NCBI GenBank assembly: GCA_037355855.1
Contig: CM074767.1
Location: 1,488,001-1,552,000 of the forward strand
Direction of reading: 5' to 3'
Length of the DNA: 64,000 bases
DNA from: Pseudo-nitzschia pungens
Lineage: Eukaryota; Bacillariophyta; Bacillariophyceae; Bacillariales; Bacillariaceae
Shown in pieces: positions 51,970 through 61,263 of this stretch. How positions within the stretch are numbered: position 1 is the first letter of the stretch; each line of letters opens with the position of its first letter. The translations under genes were made by a program, and so were the position numbers. The notes beneath the pieces were generated by a model. The model did not search any database and was not told the origin of the DNA. It saw only the letters and a list, made by a program, of their open reading frames with translations.

Positions 51970-54647
51970 ATCTGGTGGAGAAGAGTGGGATAGGGGAGGG
52001 AGAAGTATGAGTAATTGTGGGGGGTGAAAAGTTCGTGGGGACGAGAGACAGCATCAGCAAGAGTGTTGTCCGACCCGGGGATGTAATCCACGACGCTGCC
52101 AAGGGGGGAGTCCTTGCGGTATGTCGCGGCAAGGAGGATAGCGCTCCGGCCGAGGGTGGACTTGGTGGAGGATTTCATCCACCAAGCGATGGCGGCCTTG
52201 TTGTCGCAGGACGAACGGAGAACCGGGGCCGGGGGGAATGCGTGAGGCCGGTCGGAGGTCCAGAGTTGACCAATGAGGAAACACAAGAAGACCCCTAGGA
52301 ACTCAAGGGTGTTGATGTGGACGTAGTCCGGATGCGTGTTGGGAAGCTGGGTTCGCGCGTGGAGAGCAGCGGAGTATGGGAGGAAGCAGAACACCCGGGG
52401 GGCGGGAAGGACGGCGCCAATGCCGGTATGAGAAGCGTCGGTGGTGTTGTGGTCCAGCGCAAAACACCGAGGGATGAGGTGCCCAATAGGGGTGGAACAC
52501 AGGCCGGGCCCCTTCAGGTACTCGTGAAGTGCGCGGAGGGTCGGGATGGTAGTAGCGGGGATCGGGACCGTTGCACGGTTGCGCCAGATGAAAGCCGCCT
52601 GTTCGGTCTGGTGGAGCCAAGTGAAGCGACTTTGGAGGTCGGAGGGCATCGAACTGTAGTGGGGGGGAAGCGGACGGCGCTTGACGAGACGTTTGGCTCG
52701 GTGGTATCCCTGGGCGATGCAGGAGCGGAGGATGTCCCGGAAGACCAGGAGGTGAGCGAGGCCCCAGGGGTAGTGTTGGAAGCCGTCGCCGAGGAGACCC
52801 AAGAGGGTGGCCAAGTTGCGGATAGTCGCTTGCTTACCAGGGGTAAGCCAATGTTCCCGCTCAAGGTAGGAGACTATCTTGTCCCGACGACGGGGGGACA
52901 GGCGCACCGTCATGGTGCGCGTATTGACGAGGAAGCCTACGAGGAGGCGTTCCTCGGTGTAGGCCAGATCAAGTTTATCCTGGGACAGAATCTGTTCTTG
53001 GCAGGGATGGTCCGGGCCGAAGACGTCTTCAAGGGCGACAATGCTAGCGGCGGAAGTCAGGCGGATGGTGGCGCGGACGTCCGCCGTGAAGAGGTCATCG
53101 ACCTGCATTGGCATAGCAGGGGCCAGGCGGACCCGCGGGCGGCCCGGGATCGGGCACTCGCGGTCCTCAAAGACGCCGTGGTTGAGGGTGTCGAGGTTTG
53201 CCTGGGCGATCGTGTGGTGCTCCGAGGGGGGGATCTCGGGGCTGAGGCGCATGCGGGCAACGTAGCGGGACGCACGGCGGAGAGTGTCGTCGGGCTCGTG
53301 GCGCCACAAGTACTGGGCCTGTTGGATCCGTGCCTGGGAGAGAGGGTCCCAGTTGGACGGACAGAAACAACCGCCGAAGGACTGCCCGGTGGCGAAACCG
53401 AGGTAGCCGCACGCTTGGTAGGCGTGCATGGGGACGACCTCGGGGTTGAGTTTGCAGAGGCGGAAGGCGTTGCAGACGTCGTTGTCGATGATGAGGATTG
53501 CGGAGCGCGGGAAGGAGATGCGCATGTTCCAAACGTGAACGAGGAACCGCAGGAAAGAGCCAGGGAACGTGACATCGGGCTCGTTGGTCTTGTTCGTCCA
53601 GTCGTTGATACACATGGAGTCGACGGCGGGGCGAAAAGAAGCGTCGAAGATTTGGCGAGACTTCTTCCAGGGGTTGTTGCGGTCGGCGATGCCGAGTGGA
53701 GTGAAGTGGAGGTTGGGGATAAACAGATAGAAACGAGGGTCCACAAGGATGGTGTTGCCGCGGCGGTAGTCCTTGCAGAGGACTTTCATAAGTTCGGATG
53801 GGTCTTCGGCAGCCGAGGCATGGTTGCCATAGCGGTAGTAGGTCCAGAAATTGCTGTCGGTGGACCGGCCACGGCAGAGGCGTGGGGCCCCCGTGGTGAA
53901 AATGCGGCGAACCTCCCGGCGGATGGGCGCACTCACCCCCAGGCGAAGGCGGCGCATAATGGTGGGGACGTCTCGATGGACCGCGAGGTGCGGGCCGGCG
54001 AGGTAGCGGACGAGGCGGGGGACGTTCATCTGGCAGTGGAGAAGGGCGGCCGAGGAGCGTCGGATCCGGTCAGTGTTGAGGGTGGTTTCGGAGCGGAAGT
54101 CGGTGTACGACTGGTAACCCCGGATGGAAGAGGAGTCGAGGTGGAAGTAGGTGTCGTGGAGTGTGCGGTAAAGGCGGGCGGGGGGGTAGGCGCGGTCCCA
54201 GGCGGCGCGAGCGGAGGGAGAGAGGAAGGGGGAATCATGGAGAAAGGGGACGATGTGGCGGAGGCGGATGTCGCCGAGAAACGAAATGTTAGCGTGGGGC
54301 TTACCGTGGGTGTTGTGGAGGACGCCGTGGACTGCAGGGTGGAGAGTGGTCCCCCACGACGCGAGTTCCGAGGGGCTAAGGTCGCGCGTTGGGAGAGGGG
54401 AGAGAATCGCTTGCGGTGGTGTAGGGGTGTTGCGCTTGCCGGCGGGGATGGTGGGAGGATCAGGGAGGATGCCGGGGTACAGGCAAGGGGACTCGGGGGG
54501 GTCGGCCGAGGGGGCAGGGGGAGGAGTGGTGGTTCTCGTTGCGGACAGAGGGACAAAGGGGGGGACAGGGTGGCTGGGAGTGTAGGGGGTATAGATCGGG
54601 AGATAGTTGACGTAGTCTAAAGCGAGAGGTAGAGAGGGAGTGGGCAT
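51765..54647 (-). CDS. reverse transcriptase-RNase H of the DIRS-like element
   Basis: Single frame of 960 codons from ATG 54647. The first 100 residues are Pro/Ser-rich. RT palm motifs are present: IIDNDVCNAFRL (motif A Asp), GQSFGGCFCPSNWDP (motif B) and MQVDDLF (motif C, x-V-D-D, catalytic pair). Thumb-like helices follow. The RNase H domain shows DASHTGIGAVL, INTLEFLGVF, SCDNKAAIAWW and GSDNTLADAVSRP, with four acidic catalytic positions. The DNTLADAVSR end is typical of the DIRS/LTR branch. The enzyme copies element RNA to DNA. The frame is intact. The C-terminal 70 codons overlap the start of the recombinase frame. Confidence 0.93.
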   Translation of the reverse strand: MPTPSLPLALDYVNYLPIYTPYTPSHPVPPFVPLSATRTTTPPPAPSADPPESPCLYPGILPDPPTIPAGKRNTPTPPQAILSPLPTRDLSPSELASWGTTLHPAVHGVLHNTHGKPHANISFLGDIRLRHIVPFLHDSPFLSPSARAAWDRAYPPARLYRTLHDTYFHLDSSSIRGYQSYTDFRSETTLNTDRIRRSSAALLHCQMNVPRLVRYLAGPHLAVHRDVPTIMRRLRLGVSAPIRREVRRIFTTGAPRLCRGRSTDSNFWTYYRYGNHASAAEDPSELMKVLCKDYRRGNTILVDPRFYLFIPNLHFTPLGIADRNNPWKKSRQIFDASFRPAVDSMCINDWTNKTNEPDVTFPGSFLRFLVHVWNMRISFPRSAILIIDNDVCNAFRLCKLNPEVVPMHAYQACGYLGFATGQSFGGCFCPSNWDPLSQARIQQAQYLWRHEPDDTLRRASRYVARMRLSPEIPPSEHHTIAQANLDTLNHGVFEDRECPIPGRPRVRLAPAMPMQVDDLFTADVRATIRLTSAASIVALEDVFGPDHPCQEQILSQDKLDLAYTEERLLVGFLVNTRTMTVRLSPRRRDKIVSYLEREHWLTPGKQATIRNLATLLGLLGDGFQHYPWGLAHLLVFRDILRSCIAQGYHRAKRLVKRRPLPPHYSSMPSDLQSRFTWLHQTEQAAFIWRNRATVPIPATTIPTLRALHEYLKGPGLCSTPIGHLIPRCFALDHNTTDASHTGIGAVLPAPRVFCFLPYSAALHARTQLPNTHPDYVHINTLEFLGVFLCFLIGQLWTSDRPHAFPPAPVLRSSCDNKAAIAWWMKSSTKSTLGRSAILLAATYRKDSPLGSVVDYIPGSDNTLADAVSRPHELFTPHNYSYFSLPYPTLLHQICTQHARFASWTAFLPSPELVSLLGSTLSSDYATAPPTTLKKPGLFLPAASIFSGGVPTSVSSQHCFL

Positions 54648-54723
54648 AGTAAAGGGTTAACATATGGGATTACGGGTTAAAGGAAGGGCAAAAAGGGCGG
54701 GGACGAGGAGAGGGGAGGGAGGA

Positions 54724-54906
54724 CTAACCTCGGTCGGAGTCGGAAGGGGCGCCGCTGTTGGGGGCAAAAGCGACGACGGCATGCTTGGTGACATACTGCT
54801 TGGCCTTTTCCTTGTCGGTAGCGGAGAGTCCTTTCCAAGTGTGCGCGTGGAAGAACTTGCAGGAGTCACCGTATGTGCACTGGAAGCCCACAAAGCTAGC
54901 GCTCAT
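54724..54906 (-). CDS. Gag zinc-finger end of the DIRS-like element (shifted frame)
   Basis: A 60-codon frame starting with ATGA overlapping the Gag stop (ATG 54906, TGA of Gag 54905-54903). It contains FQCTYGDSCKFFH, three ligands (C-x5-C-x3-H) of a CCCH zinc finger. The missing first Cys lies upstream in the same frame (KKGTRLCMSAS), outside the part following the ATG. This suggests the natural protein continues from Gag into this frame. The region then reads HAHTWKGLSATDKEKAKQY and ends SDSDRG. Confidence 0.65.
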   Translation of the reverse strand: MSASFVGFQCTYGDSCKFFHAHTWKGLSATDKEKAKQYVTKHAVVAFAPNSGAPSDSDRG

Positions 54907-57056
54907 GCAGAGGCGGGTGCCTTTCTTGCCGAAAGGTTCGTCGTAGCGGGGGGGCGGGAGGTACCCGAGGTGAGGGTGAAGAGGCCACGGGCTTTGTCTT
55001 TGTCGTCGGCTGGCGAGGGGGTGCGGGAGTGGTCGGCGCGTTGGGGGCCGGTGGTGCCGGACGGGGTGTGGCGAGGTTTCTTGCTGTCGCGGGGGTTGTC
55101 AGGCTCGTGGGAGGACCGGGAGCGGGCGCGGTCGGCGACGCGTCTGTGGTTTTCCCACCAGAAGAAAGTCGCGGGAGGGGTAGAGAAAGTATTGAGGTGC
55201 TGGCCGTATGTTGCCTGCTCGATGAGTTGGTTGAGGGCGTTGAAATTGTCGCGAGCACTGACGTAGCCCTTGGAGGGCAATGGGGCATCGGTGGAGACGT
55301 GGGTAAGGACTTCCGGGATTTGTGCAAGGACGAGGACGGCGACCATACCTTCCTGGAGCATGGTGATCATGCTGTGTCGGAGGTGGGGTTGGGTCTGGAC
55401 CGTGCGTTCGAGCCACGCCGATGTGCGTGGTGCGGTCATAGTGTTGAGGAGTTGTTCGATGCCTTTGTACAGAACACTTTGTTCGGCGTCTTTGGAGAGG
55501 GTGCGGAGGAAGAGGAGGAGGTTGTGGCCGGCATAAATCTCATCGTTAGGGTGGGTTTGGGAGCCGTCGATGAAGAGGGTAGTGTTGGTAGAACGGGTGC
55601 GTCGACGGGAGTTTTCTTCGTGGAGCGCCTCGGATTCGTAGGAGCGGACCGATTGGGTCCGGGACTTAAAGGAGTTGCTGTTCGGGGGAACGCGAAGGAG
55701 ATTGAAAATCGAGAATGCGGTATCGAGGCAGTCGACATTGTCTCCAAGCGGGGAGGAGATGACGATGAAGTTAGTGATGACTTTGAGGAGGGTGCGGTCG
55801 AACATGCCGCGGGTGATGCGGTTGTAGGTAAGGGTGTTGTCGGTGTGACATTTGGTTTGCATGCGGGAGAGCTCGCCGTTGAAGATCTCGACCTGTTGGG
55901 AAACGTTTTTGTTGTTGAAGATTTCGATAATGGTAGGGTAGAGTGTGGCGTGGCGTACGGTGAGCGTGGCGCCCTCCCCCTCGATCCGGGCAAGGGCTGC
56001 ACTCCAGGAGAGTGCCGGTCGAGTGAGGGTGGTGCGGTCGTCATCGCTGCGCGCGGTGGACGGGGATGTGCCTGTAGTGCGGACAACCTCGGTGAGGAGT
56101 GTGCGCATGTCGGCGTGGGTAAATTGTCCCGGTGGGGGAGGGTCGGTGCGTGGGGTCTCGGGGTTGCCGGTGGCAGGGGTAGCCAGGGGTAGGGCAGAGC
56201 AGAGGTCGCGTAGGCGGGCGAGGCGGATTCCGAGTATTAGTGGTTGGGAGGCGTCCACACAGGAGGGGGTAGGGTTGGAAGGTTGTAGGCGGGTCGGGAG
56301 TGGGTTGAGGTCGTTCTGTGGGAGTTGGGTGAGGATGGTGTGGCCGCTTTGTCCTTCTTTGGTCCAATTTTCTTTGTGGAAGAGTTGGTGGTGGGTGTGG
56401 AGGCTGTGGCCGGAGTTCTTGGTGTGGAGGAAACACAGGGCTTTCCACCAAGTAGTGAATCCTTCGTCGTAGGTGTTGGGAGGGAGGGGTTCGCCGAGAC
56501 GGGTGCCTGTGGGGATGGCGAGTGTGGCGGGCCACATCGTAGGTAGGAGGACGAACTGGGGGGTGGTGGCAGCCGAACCGTCGTGGCCGAGGTTGGTGGG
56601 ACCGACCTGTGTCTTAGGGTCGGCGGCGCTCATGAAACTGTCGGGGAGGTGGGCTGTATCGTTCCAGGTTCGGAAAAGTGCGGCGGAGGTATGGGGGGCA
56701 ATACCAAGGAAGCTTGTGTGGAAGGAGGACGGGGGAATGGCGACGAGGGTGTCGGATTGGATGGAGTCGGACGGAATGCCAACGTAGTGAAGGGTGTCGT
56801 CGTCGGCCGTCCACGCGATGAGGGAGTGGATACACTGGAGGACGTGGTGTTCGTCGAGGTATGCGTACCTGGGGTGTAGGGTGTTCAACAAGTTGGAACG
56901 GTGGGCGACGTTTGCTGCTTTTCCGAGGGAGAGGAGGAATGATTTGCGGGTATTGTCGGTGGTGTTGCGGTTGGTCGGTGGGGCGTCGGAGAAATTCAGG
57001 AAGCCGGAAGATAGGCAACGCATCTGGAGCTGGGCGAGTTCCGGGATGGGGGGCAT
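54903..57056 (-). CDS. Gag-like protein of the DIRS-like element
   Basis: Frame of 717 codons from ATG 57056, the first ORF after the 5' leader. It has no enzymatic motif. The first half is mixed alpha/beta with conserved-looking Trp/His stretches (TTWWKALCFLHTKNSGHSL). The second half is helical (CLDTAFSIFNLLRVPPNS, LRTLSKDAEQSVLYKGIEQL), consistent with a capsid-like role. The end is Arg/Ser/Pro-rich and basic (RRVADRARSRSSHEP), as in nucleic-acid-binding Gag tails. It stops at TGA 54903-54905, overlapping the next ATG. A run of seven C (about 54950-54956 on the plus strand as G) near the end is where a shift would bring in the zinc-finger frame. Confidence 0.75.
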   Translation of the reverse strand: MPPIPELAQLQMRCLSSGFLNFSDAPPTNRNTTDNTRKSFLLSLGKAANVAHRSNLLNTLHPRYAYLDEHHVLQCIHSLIAWTADDDTLHYVGIPSDSIQSDTLVAIPPSSFHTSFLGIAPHTSAALFRTWNDTAHLPDSFMSAADPKTQVGPTNLGHDGSAATTPQFVLLPTMWPATLAIPTGTRLGEPLPPNTYDEGFTTWWKALCFLHTKNSGHSLHTHHQLFHKENWTKEGQSGHTILTQLPQNDLNPLPTRLQPSNPTPSCVDASQPLILGIRLARLRDLCSALPLATPATGNPETPRTDPPPPGQFTHADMRTLLTEVVRTTGTSPSTARSDDDRTTLTRPALSWSAALARIEGEGATLTVRHATLYPTIIEIFNNKNVSQQVEIFNGELSRMQTKCHTDNTLTYNRITRGMFDRTLLKVITNFIVISSPLGDNVDCLDTAFSIFNLLRVPPNSNSFKSRTQSVRSYESEALHEENSRRRTRSTNTTLFIDGSQTHPNDEIYAGHNLLLFLRTLSKDAEQSVLYKGIEQLLNTMTAPRTSAWLERTVQTQPHLRHSMITMLQEGMVAVLVLAQIPEVLTHVSTDAPLPSKGYVSARDNFNALNQLIEQATYGQHLNTFSTPPATFFWWENHRRVADRARSRSSHEPDNPRDSKKPRHTPSGTTGPQRADHSRTPSPADDKDKARGLFTLTSGTSRPPATTNLSARKAPASA

Positions 57057-58045
57057 GGTGTATGTTCAGGACTTGTTTGTGTGGTTGAATGAGATCGGGT
57101 TTGTGAGAGTGGGGGAGTGGATGCGCAGGGGAGGGGTTGGGTGGGAAGTTGTGGAGTGGCGAGGGTAAGTGTCAGGGAGGGGCTGGCGCGGGAATGTGTC
57201 GACGGTTCGATCGCTGGGGGATGTGTCAACGGTTCGATCGCTCTGGTTGGCGAGGGGTGGTGTCAGGGTTGGTGTCAAAAGTTTGGGGCTGGCGCGCGGG
57301 GGTATCTCGGTGTAGGGGATAGGGGAAAACCGCGTTTTTTTGGTTGGCGGGGCGGGTAGTCCGGGGCGGGTGGTCGGCGGGACCGGGTGGCGGGAGTATG
57401 GATGGGGTAGCCAACCAGTGGGGAGTCGCGTGGTGTTGGCGACGGGAGTCGCGTGGTGTTGGCGACGGGGTGGGAGTGATCGACAGGATCGTGATCGACA
57501 GGATCGGGGTGGTGTTGGGGTGGTTAGTGTGCTGGGGTAGCCAGCAGGGGGGCACGGTGTGGTCCGGGGTTGATCGGCAGGATCGTGATCGGCTGGATCG
57601 GGGGCTGGGGTAGCCAGCGTGCTGGGGTAGCCAGCGTGTGGGCGTGGGTGGTGTTGGTATTGGTGTGTATTGTGTGGAGGTGTATGGCTGGGGAGAAAGG
57701 AATAGTTTTGTTGATCCGCTCCCACAGGGAACAGCACTCCTCATTGTCGTCGGCTTGGTGTTGGCCAAGGGACAATGAGGTGAGCAGATGGGGAAGGCAT
57801 CGTCCCGCACCTCCGTGCCCGGTAGCGACTGCGTACCTTGTGCGGGCACCGCATTGTGCCCGTCTACAGTACGCGCGCTGTCGGCCCTCTCGTGACACTT
57901 ACCTACCTACCATTGGGACCTTCCTCACATATGTCGTAGTGCTCGTCACGGCGCGCGCGGCAAGTTCACAGGTGGTGCGCGTGGAGGTGCGGGCGTGTCC
58001 CCCACCCGCATCCTGCAGTTGCGGTGACCTGTGTCTTGCCCAACA
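57057..58045 (-). other. 5' leader of the DIRS-like element with tandem repeats
   Basis: About 1 kb upstream of Gag. The outer 330 bp (57713-58045) is the portion retained in the deleted copy at 20.45 kb. The inner part (about 57200-57640) holds local tandem duplications: GGGAGTCGCGTGGTGTTGGC twice (about 57420 and 57446), GGATCGTGATCG twice, and GCTGGGGTAGCCAGC three times (about 57530, 57605, 57619). It probably contains the promoter. Confidence 0.65.
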
Positions 58046-58472
58046 GTAGGCTTGGAAGGAAGCTGGGGGATATTTTACTGAACCAGTACATTATTTCGAC
58101 GTCGTAGTATTTTGTTTTAACTCAACGTGACTGTCGCTTTGATTTGAGAGAGATGAGAACACGCAAGTACTTGATGCGCGTAATTTTGGAAGGGTTATAT
58201 TAAAAAAATCGCACGGTATTTTTGAACATATGAAACAATACTGTACACCCAGCCCAACCTATTTCGAAACGGTCGAAGTGATTGCCGGCAACGCACCTCA
58301 AAATTGTCTAGCGTAAACGGGGCGATTCAAATGAATTAACCTTGATTTTGCTAGACCATACGTTGTGATATCAAAAGTGTTTGCAACATTCTGTTGTACA
58401 GGTGCGAGTACAAGTAATAGGGTATCTTAGCATCGTCGGGAAGGAAAGCGGACAATCGATTGTTAGAATAAG
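58046..58472. other. intergenic
   Basis: AT-rich region between the retroelement and the next gene; presumed promoter. Nothing else seen. Confidence 0.55.
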
Positions 58473-59338
58473 ATGACTAGCGCGACTGACAACGAAGACA
58501 ACGGTGATTACGACGAAGCCATCGTAGCTATTGCAATTGGCAATGAGTCTGACATGGAAACAGATGGAAGTGATGGTGCCTTTTCCGACATCGACGTAGC
58601 TCTCGACGACGTGTTGCTGGACAATGCAGACATAGATCGCGAAGAGACACGGCTCCGACAATGCATCGGCGATATTCCTAATGAAATCGAAATGGATCCA
58701 ACTCGGTTTGCAAGTCTGCCTCCAGGAGTTCAGATCAAACTCATCCTCGAGCTACGAGACAGAGAAAAGGCAACGCTTCTAGAAAAGCTAAGGGGGTGCA
58801 GCAACGCAGTGGATAAGTTGAAAGAACAACTTTACGCATCCGAAGATAGGCGTATGGAACTCGAACATGAACTGGACACAGAAAACGAGCAAATCGAGGA
58901 CATGAAACGCGAATTCAATAGAATGAGACAGGCACACCATGGTCATTCCCAGGAAATCCAACGCATCAAGATGCAAATGATGTCTCGAGTGTCGACGTCG
59001 TTACACAATTCAGAAGGAACAAAAGAGCAGAAAAGAGCTGTGAACATTTCTTCTAAGTCGATGAGTTTCGATCAACGTGATAGTCAAGACGTCAAAGCAA
59101 GAACGAAAAGCAAGAATCAACTAGAATTCGAGAGCAAACTCGAACGAAACGCACAATACCGAGAAGAATTCGAACGATTTAAAGAATTTCAAGAATACTA
59201 CCAGATGGTAAAAACGAATGGTACCTCCAGTGATGGAATGTGTTGCGAGATTACCAAAGACCTCACCGAGGATTACAGAAGGATGCTAGAATTTCAACTA
59301 GCTTACGAACGAATTCTTTTTTGCAATAAGAATACATG
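58473..59338 (+). CDS. coiled-coil protein of unknown function
   Basis: Single exon of 288 aa with ATG at 58473. The N-terminus is acidic (about 1-60). PTRFASLPPGVQIKLILELRDREKATL begins a helical region, and a long coiled coil (about 95-175) follows with heptad-like LKEQLYASEDRRMELEHEL. The C-terminal part has another helix (FERFKEFQEYYQMVK) ending near DYRRMLEFQLAYERILFC. No catalytic motif. The composition suggests a cytoskeletal or scaffold role, but that is only a guess. A 73-codon frame starting with ATG at 59336 overlaps the stop and is not claimed. Confidence 0.65.
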
Positions 59339-60213
59339 AATGGTTCAATGACTGAGCTCAGTCAAGAAGGATTGGTTATTGTACGCTACAATATTCCTTT
59401 CCACGTAATACTCAACGAGTTCAAAGCCTATATCATTCTACAAGTTGAACAAAGGAACCCCGCTTATCAAGAATGGATGAGCCGTAGTCGTTGTCTCCAC
59501 AATACAATCTTTCGTCACGGAACTCGTTTCTCGTCTACGACGGAAACAGCAGTTTAAAGAAATGATTCGGTGGTGACAAGCTTACAGGGAACACAATCAC
59601 ACTCGACGAAACGACGTAAATGCGTGCATATGCCAAACTTTGTTAGCTTTTGCGATGCCACAAATCGGATTCATTCTCTTCTTGAACGTGATCCTCATTG
59701 ACCAAACTCCCGCTAATATATTGTGCTGATGCAACGTATCGTAGCATATTACGGCACCAGTTCTTCCTAACAGCCCCTAATGACATATGATTCTATTCGT
59801 TGCAGCTCTACCGATTCTATAACCATTGAAAGATGACCAACGTGCGGCACAACCTGTCGAAGTAATACCGTATTAATAGTACGAAGCTTGAGTTAGTTTT
59901 TCTGCACAACTCAATGCCCGTCCGAAGTCATTCTCAATCTGAACATAATTGCATTAGACCTAAATTTCTTCTACTAATTGATTTTCTCACATTAGAAAAT
60001 TGCGAATTAAGGAAACTATTGCATGGTACTGTCAGCAGCAAGCTGTCTTACCACATCGTGTGAACTCGTATCTTATTGTATTATTTATTACAAAGTATTT
60101 TTTTGGACCCATGATACCAACAGTTAGAATTTTAATTTATAAATTACAGTATGTGCACAAATGCAAAAATTTGGAACAAAAGAATACATCGTGGACGATA
60201 ATCCACACCTCAA
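59339..60213. other. intergenic between convergent genes
   Basis: No supportable gene. Sequence is AT-rich towards 60200. Confidence 0.5.
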
Positions 60214-61263
60214 TCAAAAAGATCCTCTTCGATTTTTCAGTCGCACAACCGAATCCGTATCAGAACCATCGTCCTCACTGTCTTCGCTCACGGCCACCAA
60301 AAGGGGGGGGAACAAGTCAGGATTACTTCGAGCCATCTTATTTCGTAGCACAACTGTTTCCCGGCACTGGTTGAGATAATATGCAATCATTCTATTCTTG
60401 GTCTCATCGTTGATGCTGTCGGTGCTTGAATCGGAAGTAACCGAACATGATGATGACGAGTAATCTGATATTTCGTCTTCATCATGCTGTTTATTTCCTG
60501 ATGATGATTCTGGTTTTGCCTTGTCTTCCAATTGTTTACGCGATCGCACAATGCCTCCTCGTTTCCTACTCATCTCAGACACTTCTTGCAGTCGAGAGGC
60601 GCGTTCCTCGGCTAACGCCTGCATATCAATTCGTCGTTTCCGCTCCTTTTCCATCTCATTCAACTGGTGCCTCATGTTTTTCAAGGATACCATGCTTCGG
60701 GCCTCCACCTCTCTTTGTTTATGTTTCAATGTCTCCATGCTACGCTCAAGAGCCTCGCATTTGGAATTGAGATGACCATTTTCTTCTTTTAGTTTGTTTA
60801 TTACCACCTTGTATACAATGGGCGATGCTGCCGATTTTTCGTTTGTATCATTGTCCCCAAGATCAGTATCGTCTATCATATCATTTCCGTTGCCCGATGA
60901 ATCAGCCTGCTCGCTACTATCGTTCCCAGAAAACGCTGCTGTTGCACGCTCCTGTTGTAACTTCATCTTCTCCAATTCCATTGAAAGTTCGAAAATGCGT
61001 CGCGCATTCTTTGTTAACAAGTGACAGGTGTCTTCTGTGTTGACACTTGCACTGCTGCTGCCACCCGAAGAATGTGACATTGAATGGATTGCATCCATGA
61101 GTTCCGAAATTAATACGTTTTGCATGTTGGTCTTTATTCTGTAGCGTTGGCAAGCCCGTTCACTCTCTTCGAGTTTTTCTTCCAGCTCCTGATTTCTATT
61201 CGACAGAGAGATCAACCTAGCGTTGATTCCACTGCGGGTCTTTAGCGCTGATTGCGGGTACAT
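60214..61263 (-). CDS. coiled-coil protein of unknown function
   Basis: Single exon of 349 aa. The first in-frame ATG is at 61263 (MYPQSALKTRSG); upstream the frame is open only to a TAA a few codons before. A leading coiled coil (about 15-45, RNQELEEKLEESERACQRY) and a longer one (about 150-215, KLKEENGHLNSKCEALERSM) flank Ser/Asp-rich linkers. The C-terminus has a distinct ordered segment (NRMIAYYLNQCRETVVLRNK, NPDLFPPLLVAV) followed by an acidic stretch. No known domain recognised. It may be structurally comparable to its convergent neighbour at 58473, but I see no clear sequence similarity. Confidence 0.7.
   Translation of the reverse strand: MYPQSALKTRSGINARLISLSNRNQELEEKLEESERACQRYRIKTNMQNVLISELMDAIHSMSHSSGGSSSASVNTEDTCHLLTKNARRIFELSMELEKMKLQQERATAAFSGNDSSEQADSSGNGNDMIDDTDLGDNDTNEKSAASPIVYKVVINKLKEENGHLNSKCEALERSMETLKHKQREVEARSMVSLKNMRHQLNEMEKERKRRIDMQALAEERASRLQEVSEMSRKRGGIVRSRKQLEDKAKPESSSGNKQHDEDEISDYSSSSCSVTSDSSTDSINDETKNRMIAYYLNQCRETVVLRNKMARSNPDLFPPLLVAVSEDSEDDGSDTDSVVRLKNRRGSF

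Larger units (their letters stand above)
48504..58045 (-). mobile_element. DIRS-like (tyrosine-recombinase) retrotransposon, 9.5 kb
   Basis: A GC-rich block set in AT-richer DNA. On the minus strand, in order, it codes for a Gag-like protein (57056-54724, two frames), reverse transcriptase with RNase H (54647-51765), tyrosine recombinase (51969-50719) and an extra ORF (50670-48970). RT together with a tyrosine recombinase and no DDE integrase defines the DIRS order. The ends are set by comparison with the deleted copy at 20449-20809: TGTTGGGCAAGACAC at 58045-58031, and the hairpin GGTATCCTATGGGATACC at 48504-48521. No target-site duplication is visible, as expected for recombinase-mediated insertion. 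All long frames are open, so the copy is young and possibly active. Confidence 0.88.

Noticed and set aside
52317..54620. 767-codon plus-strand open frame opposite the RT gene
   Set aside because: It is the antisense shadow of the GC-rich RT gene. The low-complexity Gly/Val/Glu/Arg product has no motif, while the minus strand shows clear RT and RNase H motifs. The same applies to other long plus-strand frames at 49.5-50.6 kb and 55.0-56.2 kb.
59336..59557. 73-codon frame overlapping the stop of the coiled-coil gene (ATGA)
   Set aside because: Stop-start coupling is not expected for a nuclear eukaryotic gene, and the peptide shows no recognisable feature.
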